64,000 nt of DNA. It comes from Candidatus Anaerobutyricum avicola (GTDB lineage Bacteria; Bacillota; Clostridia; Lachnospirales; Lachnospiraceae). Position 1 is the stretch's first letter. The number at the start of each line of letters is the position of its first letter. The stretch lies in contig DXGQ01000043.1 in NCBI GenBank assembly GCA_019113845.1, forward strand, positions 1-64,000, read 5' to 3'. The notes beneath the pieces are model-generated. The model saw only the letters and a program-made list of their open reading frames with translations. It was not told the DNA's origin and made no database searches. Both the position numbers and the translations under genes were made by a program. Positions 41,730 through 50,639 of this stretch are shown piece after piece.

Positions 41730-42222
41730 CGTCGTCTGAGGATGGCGTCGGTTTCTCCGGCTCTTCTGCCGGCGGAAGGCCGGTTATGAGAGATAGCCTC
41801 TCCCACAGGGATTCTGCCTGTCTCCGATATCTGCTCACTTCCATGGTCTCCGCTTTTTCTCCGGCGATCTCTGTGATCTTGATGACAAACTGGTTGCGCT
41901 TTACGTGGACCAGTCCCAACCGCTTTTCTTCTTTTTCTTCCGTGTCGCTTAAGACTTCCGCCCGGGCAAGTTCTTCTGCCTGACCGTTCAGCAACAGAAG
42001 GGGTGCTCCTTCCGGGAGGTCTCCTTTTACAAGCTCGCCGCGGATGAGAAAGCGAAGCAGGCTGTCCGGCTCCGGTTCCACTTCTTCAAAATAAAATAAA
42101 AACGCTGCTTCCTCGTGCAGGGCGCGCACCCGCTTTTTCCACGGCTCCATGTTTTCTTCCTGCGCCGCTTCGTAGCGCTCTCTTGTTTTTTCTCTGAAAT
42201 TACGAATGGCTCGGATCAGCAT
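41707..42222 (-). CDS. Charged protein of unknown function, last gene of the kinase operon
   Basis: A 171-residue soluble protein. A basic, helical N-terminus (MLIRAIRNFREKTRERYEAA) leads to a beta-rich middle (AFLFYFEEVEPEPDSLLRFLIRGELV, LGLVHVKRNQFVIKITEI) and an acidic Pro/Ser tail. GGAGGGAAC precedes the ATG. It overlaps the 440-residue gene by 23 bases and so belongs to the PP2C-kinase-vWA operon. Function unknown. Confidence 0.72.
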   Translation of the reverse strand: MLIRAIRNFREKTRERYEAAQEENMEPWKKRVRALHEEAAFLFYFEEVEPEPDSLLRFLIRGELVKGDLPEGAPLLLLNGQAEELARAEVLSDTEEKEEKRLGLVHVKRNQFVIKITEIAGEKAETMEVSRYRRQAESLWERLSLITGLPPAEEPEKPTPSSDDVSSSASS

Positions 42223-43522
42223 AGGTTCCCTCCTGCATGAGTTGGTCCAGTTTCTGGCAGGCTTCGCAGCGGCTGTCCTCTCCCGTCAGCAGATAAAACT
42301 CCATCCCCTGCCGCTGACAATCGTTTAACATGGAGAGAGCTGCCTGGAACACCCGGTCGTTTTTCAGACGGCCGTCGGCCAGCGCGTACATCCGGAATAT
42401 GTGCTCCTGCTGCTCCGGGACAGCGCCGCCTTTCTCGTGCCGTCCCCGGTGCGGACTCCCCGCCTGATGACCCCGCATGGCCTCTCCCATCAGATTGGCG
42501 GCGATGATCAGCGCCTCGCCGGCGGAATAGTCTTTAATCTCCTGCTCACACTGGCAGCGAAATCCCGGCTCATATGTCGCAAACTCTTTCACCGCGATAT
42601 TTCCGTTTCCGAAGACAAACGCCTGCCTCCATTCCCACTGGGAGAGGGAGGTCTCCGTCTCCAGCTCGTCCTGGAGCTGATAGAGCATGCGGCTCATGAT
42701 CCTCGAGTCTTCCAGCTCTGTCCGGAGAAGTACGATCATGGAAAACAGCGTCTTTTTCCCCTGTCGTTCCTCCTGTCCACCGTTTTCCGCGGACAACCAT
42801 TCTTCTTCCTCCAGTTTCTTCTGCGCCTTTTCATCCAGACGTTCTCTTGCCGCTCTGGCAAAGCTTTCCTCCATGGCGATGCACTGTCGAAGCATCTCTT
42901 TCATCGTCGCGTAGTCGCAGTCCGGTCTCTCCTGAAACAGCTCCTTCCACTCGTCCGGCAGCGCTTTATAAAAGAGTTCCGAGTAGTCCGCCTCCGTATA
43001 CTTCGGAGGCATCTTGACATTTCCTTTGGCGCTGGCCACCAGAATTTTATACAGCAGCCGGACGTCCGCCCGCCGCTGCGCGTCTTTGTCAAAAAGCTCC
43101 AGCTCGCCGAAAAGGCGCTCGTCCTCCGGGTACCACTCGTAATCCTGTTCGTAGTGCAGAAGCTGAAACTTCTCCGGATGCGTCAGATAGACCTGCACGC
43201 TGCCCGGCAGCAGTTCCGCGTAAAAATCCCCGATCTCGATCAGGCCGGGACAGATACCCCTCCGGGACAGCTCCTCCAATATGTGCAGTGCTCCCGCGGC
43301 GATCCGGTAGAGGATCAGGCAGTCCACGTGGTTTTCGTCCATCTGCTTTCTCGTAAACAACTGCTTTAAGGAGAGAGCGGACGGCGGCAATTTCTCCATC
43401 TCGTCCGGAAAGATCAGTTCCGGGATCTCCCGGAGCTGTCGGATCACGGGATGATCACGTTCGAACAGCTCCTGTTTGGAGCCGGTCAGCATTCCCACAG
43501 TTTTTCTTTCCTCAGGCACCAA
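42200..43522 (-). CDS. Unknown protein with a possible degenerate kinase fold and a C-terminal CxxC
   Basis: A 440-residue soluble protein. The segment ILYRIAAGALHILEELSRRG followed by ICPGLIEIGDFYAELL and PGSVQVYLT (about 70-115) has the rhythm of the alphaE-catalytic loop-DFG part of a protein kinase. RADVRLLYKILVASAKGN (about 150-167) resembles the later helix. None of the catalytic residues is present. The middle is coiled-coil-like (DEKAQKKLEEEE). A later region (KTLFSMIVLLRTELEDSRIM) resembles no domain I know, and the C-terminus has SRCEACQ. It starts at GTG 43522 overlapping the vWA gene; ATG 43492 is possible. The kinase-fold idea is tentative. Confidence 0.7.
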   Translation of the reverse strand: MVPEERKTVGMLTGSKQELFERDHPVIRQLREIPELIFPDEMEKLPPSALSLKQLFTRKQMDENHVDCLILYRIAAGALHILEELSRRGICPGLIEIGDFYAELLPGSVQVYLTHPEKFQLLHYEQDYEWYPEDERLFGELELFDKDAQRRADVRLLYKILVASAKGNVKMPPKYTEADYSELFYKALPDEWKELFQERPDCDYATMKEMLRQCIAMEESFARAARERLDEKAQKKLEEEEWLSAENGGQEERQGKKTLFSMIVLLRTELEDSRIMSRMLYQLQDELETETSLSQWEWRQAFVFGNGNIAVKEFATYEPGFRCQCEQEIKDYSAGEALIIAANLMGEAMRGHQAGSPHRGRHEKGGAVPEQQEHIFRMYALADGRLKNDRVFQAALSMLNDCQRQGMEFYLLTGEDSRCEACQKLDQLMQEGTYADPSHS

Positions 43523-44192
43523 TCGATACTCCCTTCATCAAATCTTTCAGCGGTTTTACAATATTGTCCAGGAACTCCGTGCTCATCGGCTTCAACAGTT
43601 TCTCCATGTCGAGAAACATCGGAGAAGCTTCCTCGTCGAGCTCCCCGTCCGCCTGCATGAAACAGAAACGGAAGTCTTCTTCGCTCATTTCCTCCGTGGA
43701 GAAAAAAATGACCTGGCCCAGCGGGTCTGCCGTGTATTCTTCATAGTCGTTGCTGCCATAGGCATCTGTGAACACGAAGATGGCGCGGTTTCTTCCCTGA
43801 AACGGGAACTTTTCAAGCGCCTTTTTGATGGCGGTGTGGATGGACTCTCTGCCGTCTTCCCCGCCGCCGTAGAGCTGCACGCTCTTCAGTTTCTTTAAAA
43901 ACAGGGGAATCTCACTGGTAAAATACTCGCCTCGTTCAAAGGTCACCCGCTCTGTCTCTTCGCCCATCTGTTCATTTCGGATGACGGTGAGTCCCACCAT
44001 GGGATAAACCTCGTATTTGGACAGGCATTCCAGAAAATGTGCCGCGGCATAGTAGACCGCCGGGTAAATCGTGTACATGGACGCCGTTCCGTCCACCACA
44101 AAATCAAGATACAGGGTGAATGCCTGCTCCTTTTCTCTTGTAAACTGCTGCTGTATATCCAGAGGAATCTCCGGATTCCATCGATCGTTCAT
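43512..44192 (-). CDS. vWA-domain protein
   Basis: A 226-residue cytosolic protein that is essentially one von Willebrand A domain. The strand LYLDFVVDGTASM holds a MIDAS-like DxTxS in place of the usual DxSxS. GGGEDGRESIHTAIKKAL supplies the Thr-containing loop, and RAIFVFTDAYGSND the later Asp. Such domains bring partner proteins together through a metal ion. It overlaps both neighbours (4 bases with the kinase gene, 11 with the 440-residue gene). I infer a scaffold or substrate of the kinase. Confidence 0.87.
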   Translation of the reverse strand: MNDRWNPEIPLDIQQQFTREKEQAFTLYLDFVVDGTASMYTIYPAVYYAAAHFLECLSKYEVYPMVGLTVIRNEQMGEETERVTFERGEYFTSEIPLFLKKLKSVQLYGGGEDGRESIHTAIKKALEKFPFQGRNRAIFVFTDAYGSNDYEEYTADPLGQVIFFSTEEMSEEDFRFCFMQADGELDEEASPMFLDMEKLLKPMSTEFLDNIVKPLKDLMKGVSIGA

Positions 44193-45421
44193 ATGCTCCT
44201 CCTCTTCTTGATCTGCAGAACTTCGATATTCGTTCCCATGTAAGAAAATGTATCGCCCTCGCTGACATATTCTCTGCTCTTCTCTGTCACCGGATGGCAG
44301 TCTTCGTGCAGAAGGACCGCCCGGATCGTATCGCCGGTCCGGTAAAAGGACATGATATGCCCGCTCATCTTTCCGTTCTGGCTGCGCTCCTGTTTTCTGC
44401 CGAACTCAATGGGTACAAAACGATAATTTTTCAAATACGGGCTGTACTTGACATCCCCCACTTTGTAGGAAAAACGGATGGTGTCTCCCATATCTTTTTC
44501 CCGCAAAAGCTCCGGCAGTTCCGGCAGACGGCCGACAGACCGGAGATATCCTTCCATATCCGCGATGACCTCCCGGATATCGCTGTAGCGCTCCTCCTCT
44601 CTGGCGATCATCCGCGCGATGATATGAACCAGCCGCTCATCGATGCCCGGCATTTCCTTTAACTGATAGGCATAATCGTCGCCTACCATGTACCGCTGCA
44701 GTTCCTCGTTGCCGTAAAAGTGATGGTGTCCGGTGTACAGATAATAAAGAACCAGCCCGGCCGAGTAAATGTCCATCTCTTTCCGGCAGATATAGCTATT
44801 CCAGTAGCGCGGGTCGGCATAGCCCGGCGTGCCCTTCTGTTCCCGTCTCGTCATCACAGTCACATTGGAAGCGTGAAGATGTACCCAGTCAAAGTCAATA
44901 ATCTTTACCGTGCTTCCGTCCGGCGACGCCAGAATATTTTCCGGTTTCAGATCCCGGTGTACGATGGGGTCCTGCCGGTGCATGGACATATAGTGGTCGA
45001 TGCCGTACAAAAACTTCAGAGCGATGGTGTGGCAGCTCTTCATTTTTTCGTTCCACGTTTTCCCGGCAATGCCGTGACTGCTCACCAGGTCGGACAGGTC
45101 TCTCTCATTGATATATTCTACCAGGGTAATAAATCTTTTATTTTTTTCATCCAGCATTCCGCCGTAAATACGGATGACATACGGCGAATACAGCTGTACC
45201 TTACTCTCTTTTTCCACATAGATCTGCTCCAGATTGCTGCAGAACAGGACTTTCACAAAATATTTTTTGCCTGTGCGGATATCTCTGGCGATCATCGCCT
45301 GTTTGTTTCCGTTTCTGTGGCTCTCCTTGAGCATTTTCAGGGGAATGACCAGCTCTTCTCCTGAGCGTTCTCGGTCCCGGATCCAGGTGAACGTCTCTCC
45401 CTCCTCAAAATAGCGAATCAT
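44189..45421 (-). CDS. Soluble Ser/Thr protein kinase with a C-terminal beta domain
   Basis: A 410-residue kinase. The kinase domain spans about 35-300, with VKVLF supplying the ATP-binding Lys, HRDLKPENIL the catalytic loop, IIDFDWV a DFD in place of DFG, and GTPGYADPRYW plus DIYSAGLVLYYLYTG the activation and F-helix regions. It looks catalytically competent. The C-terminal part (about 320-405: GHIMSFYRTGDTIRAVLLHEDC) is beta-rich and may be a degenerate FHA-like fold. No membrane segment or PASTA repeat is present, so this is not a PrkC-type receptor. Its start overlaps the PP2C stop by 4 bases. Confidence 0.93.
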   Translation of the reverse strand: MIRYFEEGETFTWIRDRERSGEELVIPLKMLKESHRNGNKQAMIARDIRTGKKYFVKVLFCSNLEQIYVEKESKVQLYSPYVIRIYGGMLDEKNKRFITLVEYINERDLSDLVSSHGIAGKTWNEKMKSCHTIALKFLYGIDHYMSMHRQDPIVHRDLKPENILASPDGSTVKIIDFDWVHLHASNVTVMTRREQKGTPGYADPRYWNSYICRKEMDIYSAGLVLYYLYTGHHHFYGNEELQRYMVGDDYAYQLKEMPGIDERLVHIIARMIAREEERYSDIREVIADMEGYLRSVGRLPELPELLREKDMGDTIRFSYKVGDVKYSPYLKNYRFVPIEFGRKQERSQNGKMSGHIMSFYRTGDTIRAVLLHEDCHPVTEKSREYVSEGDTFSYMGTNIEVLQIKKRRSI

Positions 45422-46356
45422 TTATCCTTTCCTCCTGTAAAACGATGCCGGAGCAGCTTATCTTTCAAACTGAACTCCCGTTTTTCTTCCGGAACTTCGG
45501 TGTAGGAGCCGAAGGGAAGGACGGCGTCCGAAAAGGCGTCTCCCAGCTTCAGTTCCTGATACATGTCCGTCTGAAACAGTTCCGTCTCCGTATTTTTCTC
45601 CCCCACAAAGAGAATGGCCGTCTGGTTGTCTTCCTCCCCGGAGGCTTTCGCCAGCTCAAAAAGTTCCGTGAGCATCTGTCGGGACGGCTGTCTTTCATGA
45701 AGAAATGTCTCAATCTCCAGCAGGGACAGATTGCCGAAGGCGCCGTCGGAACCCATGAGGATCATGTCCACCGCATCCTGCGGAAGGCGGACGCAGCAGG
45801 GATGCACTTCGCTCCTCTTTCCCAGGTATTCCGTCAGACGGTTTTTGTTCTGATAAAACAGCGTAGTCCCCTCTTTTGTCGTTCCCTTTTTTACCATCTG
45901 GCTCGCCACGTTCTGAATCTCGCCGAGGAGCGATAGCTCTCCGTTTTTCATGCCGTAGACCGGACTGTCCCCGCAGTTGGATATGATCCAGGTATCCCAG
46001 AAATGGATGGCCGCCGACAGAGTCGTCCCTCCTCTCGCCCCGGTGTCCAGCCCTTTCTTGTACAGCTGCCGGTTGATCTTTTCAAAAATGTTCTCAGAAA
46101 ATTCTGTCAGGGCGTCAATCTGCTGATGGAGAGAGCAGTCGCGGAACCCCTCTCCCATCATGGTATCCAGAAGCCCCCGATACCATAATTCCAACGCGGT
46201 TTCCGAGTAAAACTTACCGCCTGCCAGACCGCCCATGCCGTCGGCCACCACCATGGCGCTGATGGATGCCTCCAGATTGATGCGAAGCTCCATCTGACAA
46301 TAGCTGTCCTCATTGATCTCTCTTTTGTTTTTTTCACTTGCAAAATAGAAAGCCAC
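45418..46356 (-). CDS. PP2C-family protein phosphatase
   Basis: A 312-residue metal-dependent Ser/Thr phosphatase, probable antagonist of the adjacent kinase. Motifs in order: REINEDSYCQ, VVADGMGGLAGG with metal-binding Asp and Gly, GGTTLSAAI, NCGDSPVYG, LMGSDGAFG and EEDNQTAILFVG, all expected for PPM enzymes. A C-terminal tail of about 70 residues follows the domain. The GTG at 46356 has GGAGGG 6 bases upstream and fits the family N-terminus; an open frame extends further upstream without a ribosome site. The kinase gene follows with an ATGA-type overlap. Confidence 0.92.
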   Translation of the reverse strand: MAFYFASEKNKREINEDSYCQMELRINLEASISAMVVADGMGGLAGGKFYSETALELWYRGLLDTMMGEGFRDCSLHQQIDALTEFSENIFEKINRQLYKKGLDTGARGGTTLSAAIHFWDTWIISNCGDSPVYGMKNGELSLLGEIQNVASQMVKKGTTKEGTTLFYQNKNRLTEYLGKRSEVHPCCVRLPQDAVDMILMGSDGAFGNLSLLEIETFLHERQPSRQMLTELFELAKASGEEDNQTAILFVGEKNTETELFQTDMYQELKLGDAFSDAVLPFGSYTEVPEEKREFSLKDKLLRHRFTGGKDK

Positions 46357-46435
46357 CCTTTGCCCTCCTTTTTCTTCTGTCCGTCTGTCGATGGCACTGT
46401 TTTTCCTGACAAACCGAAAGGAACGTGTCTGTCTG

Positions 46436-46849
46436 TTATTCCTGTTCCATGTATTTTCGCACGCTGGCATCCAGCTCCGGCCGTTCCTTTTTCAGAGATA
46501 CGATCGCTCCGTCCTTCGTAAAGCAGCTCTGCGAGGTGGCCGTCGTGCACACTTCATCGTCCGCGCAGTTTCGCATCTCATATCCCAGTTCCAGCCGGAC
46601 GCCGTTATATTTTCTGATATAGACGCCGATCTTTACCTCATCATCAAACCGGACCGTCTTTTTATACTGAACGGATATCCCGACAACGGGAGAGATGATC
46701 CCGCTCTCCTCCAGCTTCCGGTAGTCCACGCCCATCTCTTCGAGAAAACGGATCCTGGCCTCCTCCATCCATTTGACATAGTTGGAATGATGGATGATGC
46801 CCATCTGATCCGTCTCATGATATTGTGCTCTGCGAGTATATGTATACAT
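46436..46849 (-). CDS. YbgC/FcbC-type acyl-CoA thioesterase
   Basis: A 137-residue single hotdog domain. The active-site segment is QYHETDQMGIIHHSNYVKWMEEAR, with the catalytic Asp and the HHxNY motif typical of 4HBT/YbgC enzymes. It hydrolyses acyl-CoA or acyl-ACP thioesters; the substrate cannot be predicted. It lies 79 bases upstream of the PP2C gene on the same strand and may be the first gene of that transcript, although the function looks unrelated. Confidence 0.9.
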   Translation of the reverse strand: MYTYTRRAQYHETDQMGIIHHSNYVKWMEEARIRFLEEMGVDYRKLEESGIISPVVGISVQYKKTVRFDDEVKIGVYIRKYNGVRLELGYEMRNCADDEVCTTATSQSCFTKDGAIVSLKKERPELDASVRKYMEQE

Positions 46850-46977
46850 TTTCTGTCATCCTTTCCTGTTTATACATGAATTCCCGTGGAATCTGCGCCC
46901 GTCTTTGATTGCCATTTCACCGCCTTTATGTTACACTGTTTCCATTAAAATGAAGCGAAGATCAAGCGGAGGTTTTT

Positions 46978-47772
46978 ATGGATTCCACACAGTTTACATC
47001 CATTGCATTTTTTCAGAAGAAAAAAGACATCACCCTCTACCGGGCGGCGGATGAGGCACATCATTATATCTTAAAGTCTATTATAACAAAAGATGCCGCG
47101 GTCAGACAGGCTTTTTGTGATGAATTTGAAACTCTGTCTCACCTGCGGCATCCTTCCATTCCGGTTTATTACTGGCTGAAAGAGAACGTTATGCTTCCGG
47201 GGCAGGAAACGGGAGCCCTGACTCTCTGTATAGAGGACTGCTCCCGCCCGGCTCCCTGCGCGCCGCTTTCCATGGACGCCCTCTGCGTGGTCATGACCAA
47301 AACTGCGGGCATCCTCGCCTACCTGCTGGAAAATGGCGTTCTGTATACCGACTTAAATCCCTCCAATCTGATCTTTTCTCCGATGGGCGCCGGTCACGCG
47401 CCGCAGTCGCTTCACAAGCACGATAGAGAATACCGGCAGTATCTGCGCGCTGCCGCCTCTCCGGAGACAGGGGAGGACTACAGCGTCACGCTCATAGACT
47501 ATACGTACTGCTACTATTTCCTGCGCAATCCGAAGCCGACTTACCCGCTTCGTTTTTCCTATGACATTTCGCCGCAGCTGAAAGGCCAGCAGTTTCTCAT
47601 TCAGGCGCTCACTTTTTTATTTTATGATCTCATTGAGACCAACCAAATCCGAACGCTGCCGTCCGCTGTCTGCCAGCTTCTGGAGACCGGGCGGAATCCG
47701 TCGGAAGATCTGTCTCTGGCGGATTACATCCATATGCTGGAACGCTGCTGCAAAAAAAGCGAGAACCGCTGA
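46978..47772 (+). CDS. Small protein-kinase-like protein, probable pseudokinase
   Basis: A 264-residue protein with an eroded kinase fold. YILKSIITKDAAVRQAFCDEFETLSHLRHPSIPVYYW matches the Lys-alphaC-beta4 part of a kinase. GVLYTDLNPSNLIFS stands where HRDLKPENILL would be; the Asp and Asn remain but HR is YT. VTLIDYTYCYY replaces the DFG strand, and the activation segment is short and unlike active kinases. I infer weak or no catalysis and a regulatory role, perhaps with the kinase and PP2C. It is the only plus-strand gene inside the cluster, divergent from the thioesterase. Confidence 0.8.
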   Translation: MDSTQFTSIAFFQKKKDITLYRAADEAHHYILKSIITKDAAVRQAFCDEFETLSHLRHPSIPVYYWLKENVMLPGQETGALTLCIEDCSRPAPCAPLSMDALCVVMTKTAGILAYLLENGVLYTDLNPSNLIFSPMGAGHAPQSLHKHDREYRQYLRAAASPETGEDYSVTLIDYTYCYYFLRNPKPTYPLRFSYDISPQLKGQQFLIQALTFLFYDLIETNQIRTLPSAVCQLLETGRNPSEDLSLADYIHMLERCCKKSENR

Positions 47773-47857
47773 CTTTTCCGACAATCTTCTCCTGACCTGT
47801 CGTTCCTCTTCTTTCGTCAGCCTTTCTCTTTTTGATTGCGTTTTTCAAAGCCCTGCG

Positions 47858-49219
47858 CTATTTTTCAAACAGCATTTCATACAACTCCTCGGCAATCGGC
47901 GCCAGCGACTTCCCGATCTCTTTTGTCTTCAGATGATTGAGCACGATCACATACTGCGGATCATCTGCCGGCGCAAATGTCACCAGCCATGCGTTATTGT
48001 AGCCGTCTCCCCGCTCGGCAGTTCCTGTCTTCGCGGCGATCTCATATCCGTCTCCGACCGTTTCCAGGCCGTAAGATTCTCCGGCTTTTGTCATCACATC
48101 CCGGATTCGTCTCGCGATGTCTTTTTCCATCGTCTTTGTGAGCACTTCTGTTTTCCCTTCCCGGGTGGTCTTGCCTTTCGCATTTACCACAGACCAGATC
48201 AGGTATGGTTTGAGCATCTCCCCGTCGCCCGCGATACTCTGGGCGATCATCGCCATGTGCAGCGGGGTGATCAGCGTCTCTCCCTGTCCGAACGCAGTCG
48301 CCGCCACCACATTGTCCTCGTAATCTCCCAGTTGAAAGGAGGAGGTGAGCGTCGCAAAGTCCAGGGGGATATCCTGTCCGATCAGAAAGCTGTCCGCCGC
48401 TTCTTTCAGCGCCTGCCCTCCCATTTCCAGCGCTCTGTCCATAAAGTAGACATTGGAAGACTTGATAAATCCTTCCTCAAAGGACATCATGCCGTGGGCA
48501 GTCCCCCCGTAATTCCGGATCGTCTGTCCATTGATGACCAGACGGCCCTCGTCCAGCACTTCCTCGTCATCGATTCCTGCCTCAAGAATAGCCTTGGAAG
48601 TCACCAGCTTAAACACGGACCCCGGAACCACCGGATTCTGATACGCGTTGGAGTAGAATACACCTTCCTGACTGTTGATCTGCTCCCAGTCCTCCTCCAA
48701 CGCATTAGCGTTAAAGGACGGAGAGGAGGCCAGCGCCAGAATCTCCCCGGTCTTTGCGTTTAGCACCACCGCGGAGCCGGTGAAGTCCGAGATCAACTCG
48801 TACGCCTTCTTCTGCAGCCTGCTGTCCAGAGTCAGGGACACATCCGCGCCCCTCTTATCTTCTTCCGGAGAAGCGCTATGTACCAGCACGTCATCCATCG
48901 TGTTTTCCACGCCGTAGGTGCCGTACTTAATGGACCAGTAGCCGACCACGTTGGAAAAGGCATAAGGGTCACTGCACGTTCTTTTTCCCTGCGGTTTTTC
49001 GGACGCGGCGAGAATGTTTCCCCCTCTGTCCAAAATTTTTCCCCGGACGTACTCCTTTTGATACGTGCTTTCCTTTGCTTCCTGCTTCTGTCGGTCGGCC
49101 TCCTCGGAGACGCCCGGCAGCAGCGCGGAGGTCCGGATGAGGGATATGATCATTAAGATGACGCAGATAAGCGTGGCACTTTGCAATAACTGCGTTCTCT
49201 TTAAAAAACTCTTCTTCAT
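47858..49219 (-). CDS. Penicillin-binding protein transpeptidase (PbpA/class B-like)
   Basis: A 453-residue D,D-transpeptidase. One membrane anchor (about 10-32) leads to a shortened N-terminal module and the catalytic domain (about 140-453). The motifs are PGSVFKLVTS with nucleophile Ser and Lys, SSNVYF, and AKTGTAERGDG. Its size and lack of PASTA or a long pedestal match PbpA proteins encoded next to FtsW/RodA, which together form a glycosyltransferase-transpeptidase pair. The start has AAAGGA 10 bases upstream and lies 251 bases inside the upstream gene. Confidence 0.93.
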   Translation of the reverse strand: MKKSFLKRTQLLQSATLICVILMIISLIRTSALLPGVSEEADRQKQEAKESTYQKEYVRGKILDRGGNILAASEKPQGKRTCSDPYAFSNVVGYWSIKYGTYGVENTMDDVLVHSASPEEDKRGADVSLTLDSRLQKKAYELISDFTGSAVVLNAKTGEILALASSPSFNANALEEDWEQINSQEGVFYSNAYQNPVVPGSVFKLVTSKAILEAGIDDEEVLDEGRLVINGQTIRNYGGTAHGMMSFEEGFIKSSNVYFMDRALEMGGQALKEAADSFLIGQDIPLDFATLTSSFQLGDYEDNVVAATAFGQGETLITPLHMAMIAQSIAGDGEMLKPYLIWSVVNAKGKTTREGKTEVLTKTMEKDIARRIRDVMTKAGESYGLETVGDGYEIAAKTGTAERGDGYNNAWLVTFAPADDPQYVIVLNHLKTKEIGKSLAPIAEELYEMLFEK

Positions 49220-50609
49220 CGTATGTCATTCCTTTCCATTTCACGTTGCTGGATATGGCGATCATCACTCCGACCATCACGAAAGTGACGAACAGCGAGC
49301 TTCCTCCACTTGAGATGAACGGCAGTGTGATACCGGTAAGCGGACACAGCCCCGTGCTTCCCGCAATGATGATCAGCGTCTGGTCAAAAAGCATGAAGAC
49401 AAATCCCGCCCCGACCGCCTGGTGATAGCGGTCCGCTTTTCTTATGAACAGCCGGATGCCTTCCAGCCACATGAGAATAAAAATGAAAAAAACAAGAATC
49501 GCAAATACCATGCCGCAGCGCTGGATCAGCGCCGGATAGACAAGGTCGCTGGTCTTTACCGGCAGATCCGTCACCGAGGAGGTGCCAAACCATCCGCCCA
49601 GCAGAATGGATTCCCGCGCCTTGAGGAGCTGATAGCCGAGTCCCAGCGCATCCTTCTCCGGGTCCAGCCAGTATATAAACCGGTTGGCGATCTTATCAAA
49701 ATTGGACAAAAAGAAACTGGATAACGGATTCGTTCCCAGAAAAGAACCCGCATCCTGCAGTCTGCCAAGCTGGATCCCCGTCACGATCACGAGGAACACC
49801 AGAACAGCCATGACAGCGATCGTTTTGATAAATACCCTGATATCCGGAATAAACAGAAAAACAAAGGTGAGAAAGATAAACAGCAAAAGAAGCATCGTTC
49901 CAAACTCACTCTGCGCCGCCAGCAGAAGGATCTCCACCACGGTGATGCCGTAAAAAACACGGATGCGCTGTTTTGACGGTTTCTCCGTCGTTCCAAGAAG
50001 CGCCGCCGCGATCAGCACGTAAAATAATTTGACCAGCTCCGTCGTCTGAATGGACATGCCGCCGATGTTGATCCAGTTTCTGACATTGCCCACTGCCCGG
50101 GAAGCGATCAGTGTAAAAACGGAAAGCCCGAAGGACAGCAGAACGAGAATCCTGCACATTTTCATACCGGAGATCTGCTTCCATCTGCGATAACCGCCCG
50201 CCGCGACGCATGCCGCCGCAAATCCAAGCAGATACTGAAGCTGGAGTCCCGCTGCCGGGTTGCCCGCCTCGAGAAGTTCCGGATTCTTGATGATCTGCTC
50301 CTGCTCCATGATACACTGCAGCATCGTCCCTACCGTGAGAAGGATGAGCGCGCAGATCAGTATCTTTTTATTGCCGTGGATCACGGAAGTAAAAAACCAG
50401 GACACAAGCGTGATCAGAAACAAAATCCCGATCATATCCCGGTAAATACTTCCGGCTCCCTTGGCGTGCACCACGATGAAAGCGGCAATCTGAAAGAGAA
50501 GAATGGCCAGCACCGGGCCATTCCGAAAGGAATAGAAGGCTCTCTGCAGTTCCCACACAAACCGTTCCGTGGAAAATGCTTTCCGTCCGGTCTGCATCTC
50601 GTTATTCAT
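48969..50609 (-). CDS. FtsW/RodA/SpoVE-family peptidoglycan glycosyltransferase
   Basis: A 546-residue SEDS protein with about ten to twelve membrane segments. Family signatures include VRNWINIGGMSIQTTELVKL, AAQSEFGTMLLLLF, SILLGGWFG, AIQRCGMVFA-like and GITLPFISSGGSSL near the end. It polymerises lipid II and works with the class B transpeptidase encoded just after it. The last 83 codons, rich in Gly, Arg and Lys, lie entirely inside the transpeptidase gene in another frame. SEDS proteins normally end soon after SSNVKWKG-like sequence, so the tail is unusual and may result from a lost stop codon. FHA is 30 bases upstream. Confidence 0.92.
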   Translation of the reverse strand: MNNEMQTGRKAFSTERFVWELQRAFYSFRNGPVLAILLFQIAAFIVVHAKGAGSIYRDMIGILFLITLVSWFFTSVIHGNKKILICALILLTVGTMLQCIMEQEQIIKNPELLEAGNPAAGLQLQYLLGFAAACVAAGGYRRWKQISGMKMCRILVLLSFGLSVFTLIASRAVGNVRNWINIGGMSIQTTELVKLFYVLIAAALLGTTEKPSKQRIRVFYGITVVEILLLAAQSEFGTMLLLLFIFLTFVFLFIPDIRVFIKTIAVMAVLVFLVIVTGIQLGRLQDAGSFLGTNPLSSFFLSNFDKIANRFIYWLDPEKDALGLGYQLLKARESILLGGWFGTSSVTDLPVKTSDLVYPALIQRCGMVFAILVFFIFILMWLEGIRLFIRKADRYHQAVGAGFVFMLFDQTLIIIAGSTGLCPLTGITLPFISSGGSSLFVTFVMVGVMIAISSNVKWKGMTYDEEEFFKENAVIAKCHAYLRHLNDHIPHPDLRAAAGRLRGGRPTEAGSKGKHVSKGVRPGKNFGQRGKHSRRVRKTAGKKNVQ

Positions 50610-50639
50610 ATGACATTTCCTCCTCTCCCCGTTTCGTTC

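Noticed and set aside
44189-45421. PrkC/PknB-type membrane receptor kinase with PASTA repeats
   Set aside because: There is no membrane helix and there are no PASTA repeats; the C-terminal part is a short soluble beta-rich domain.
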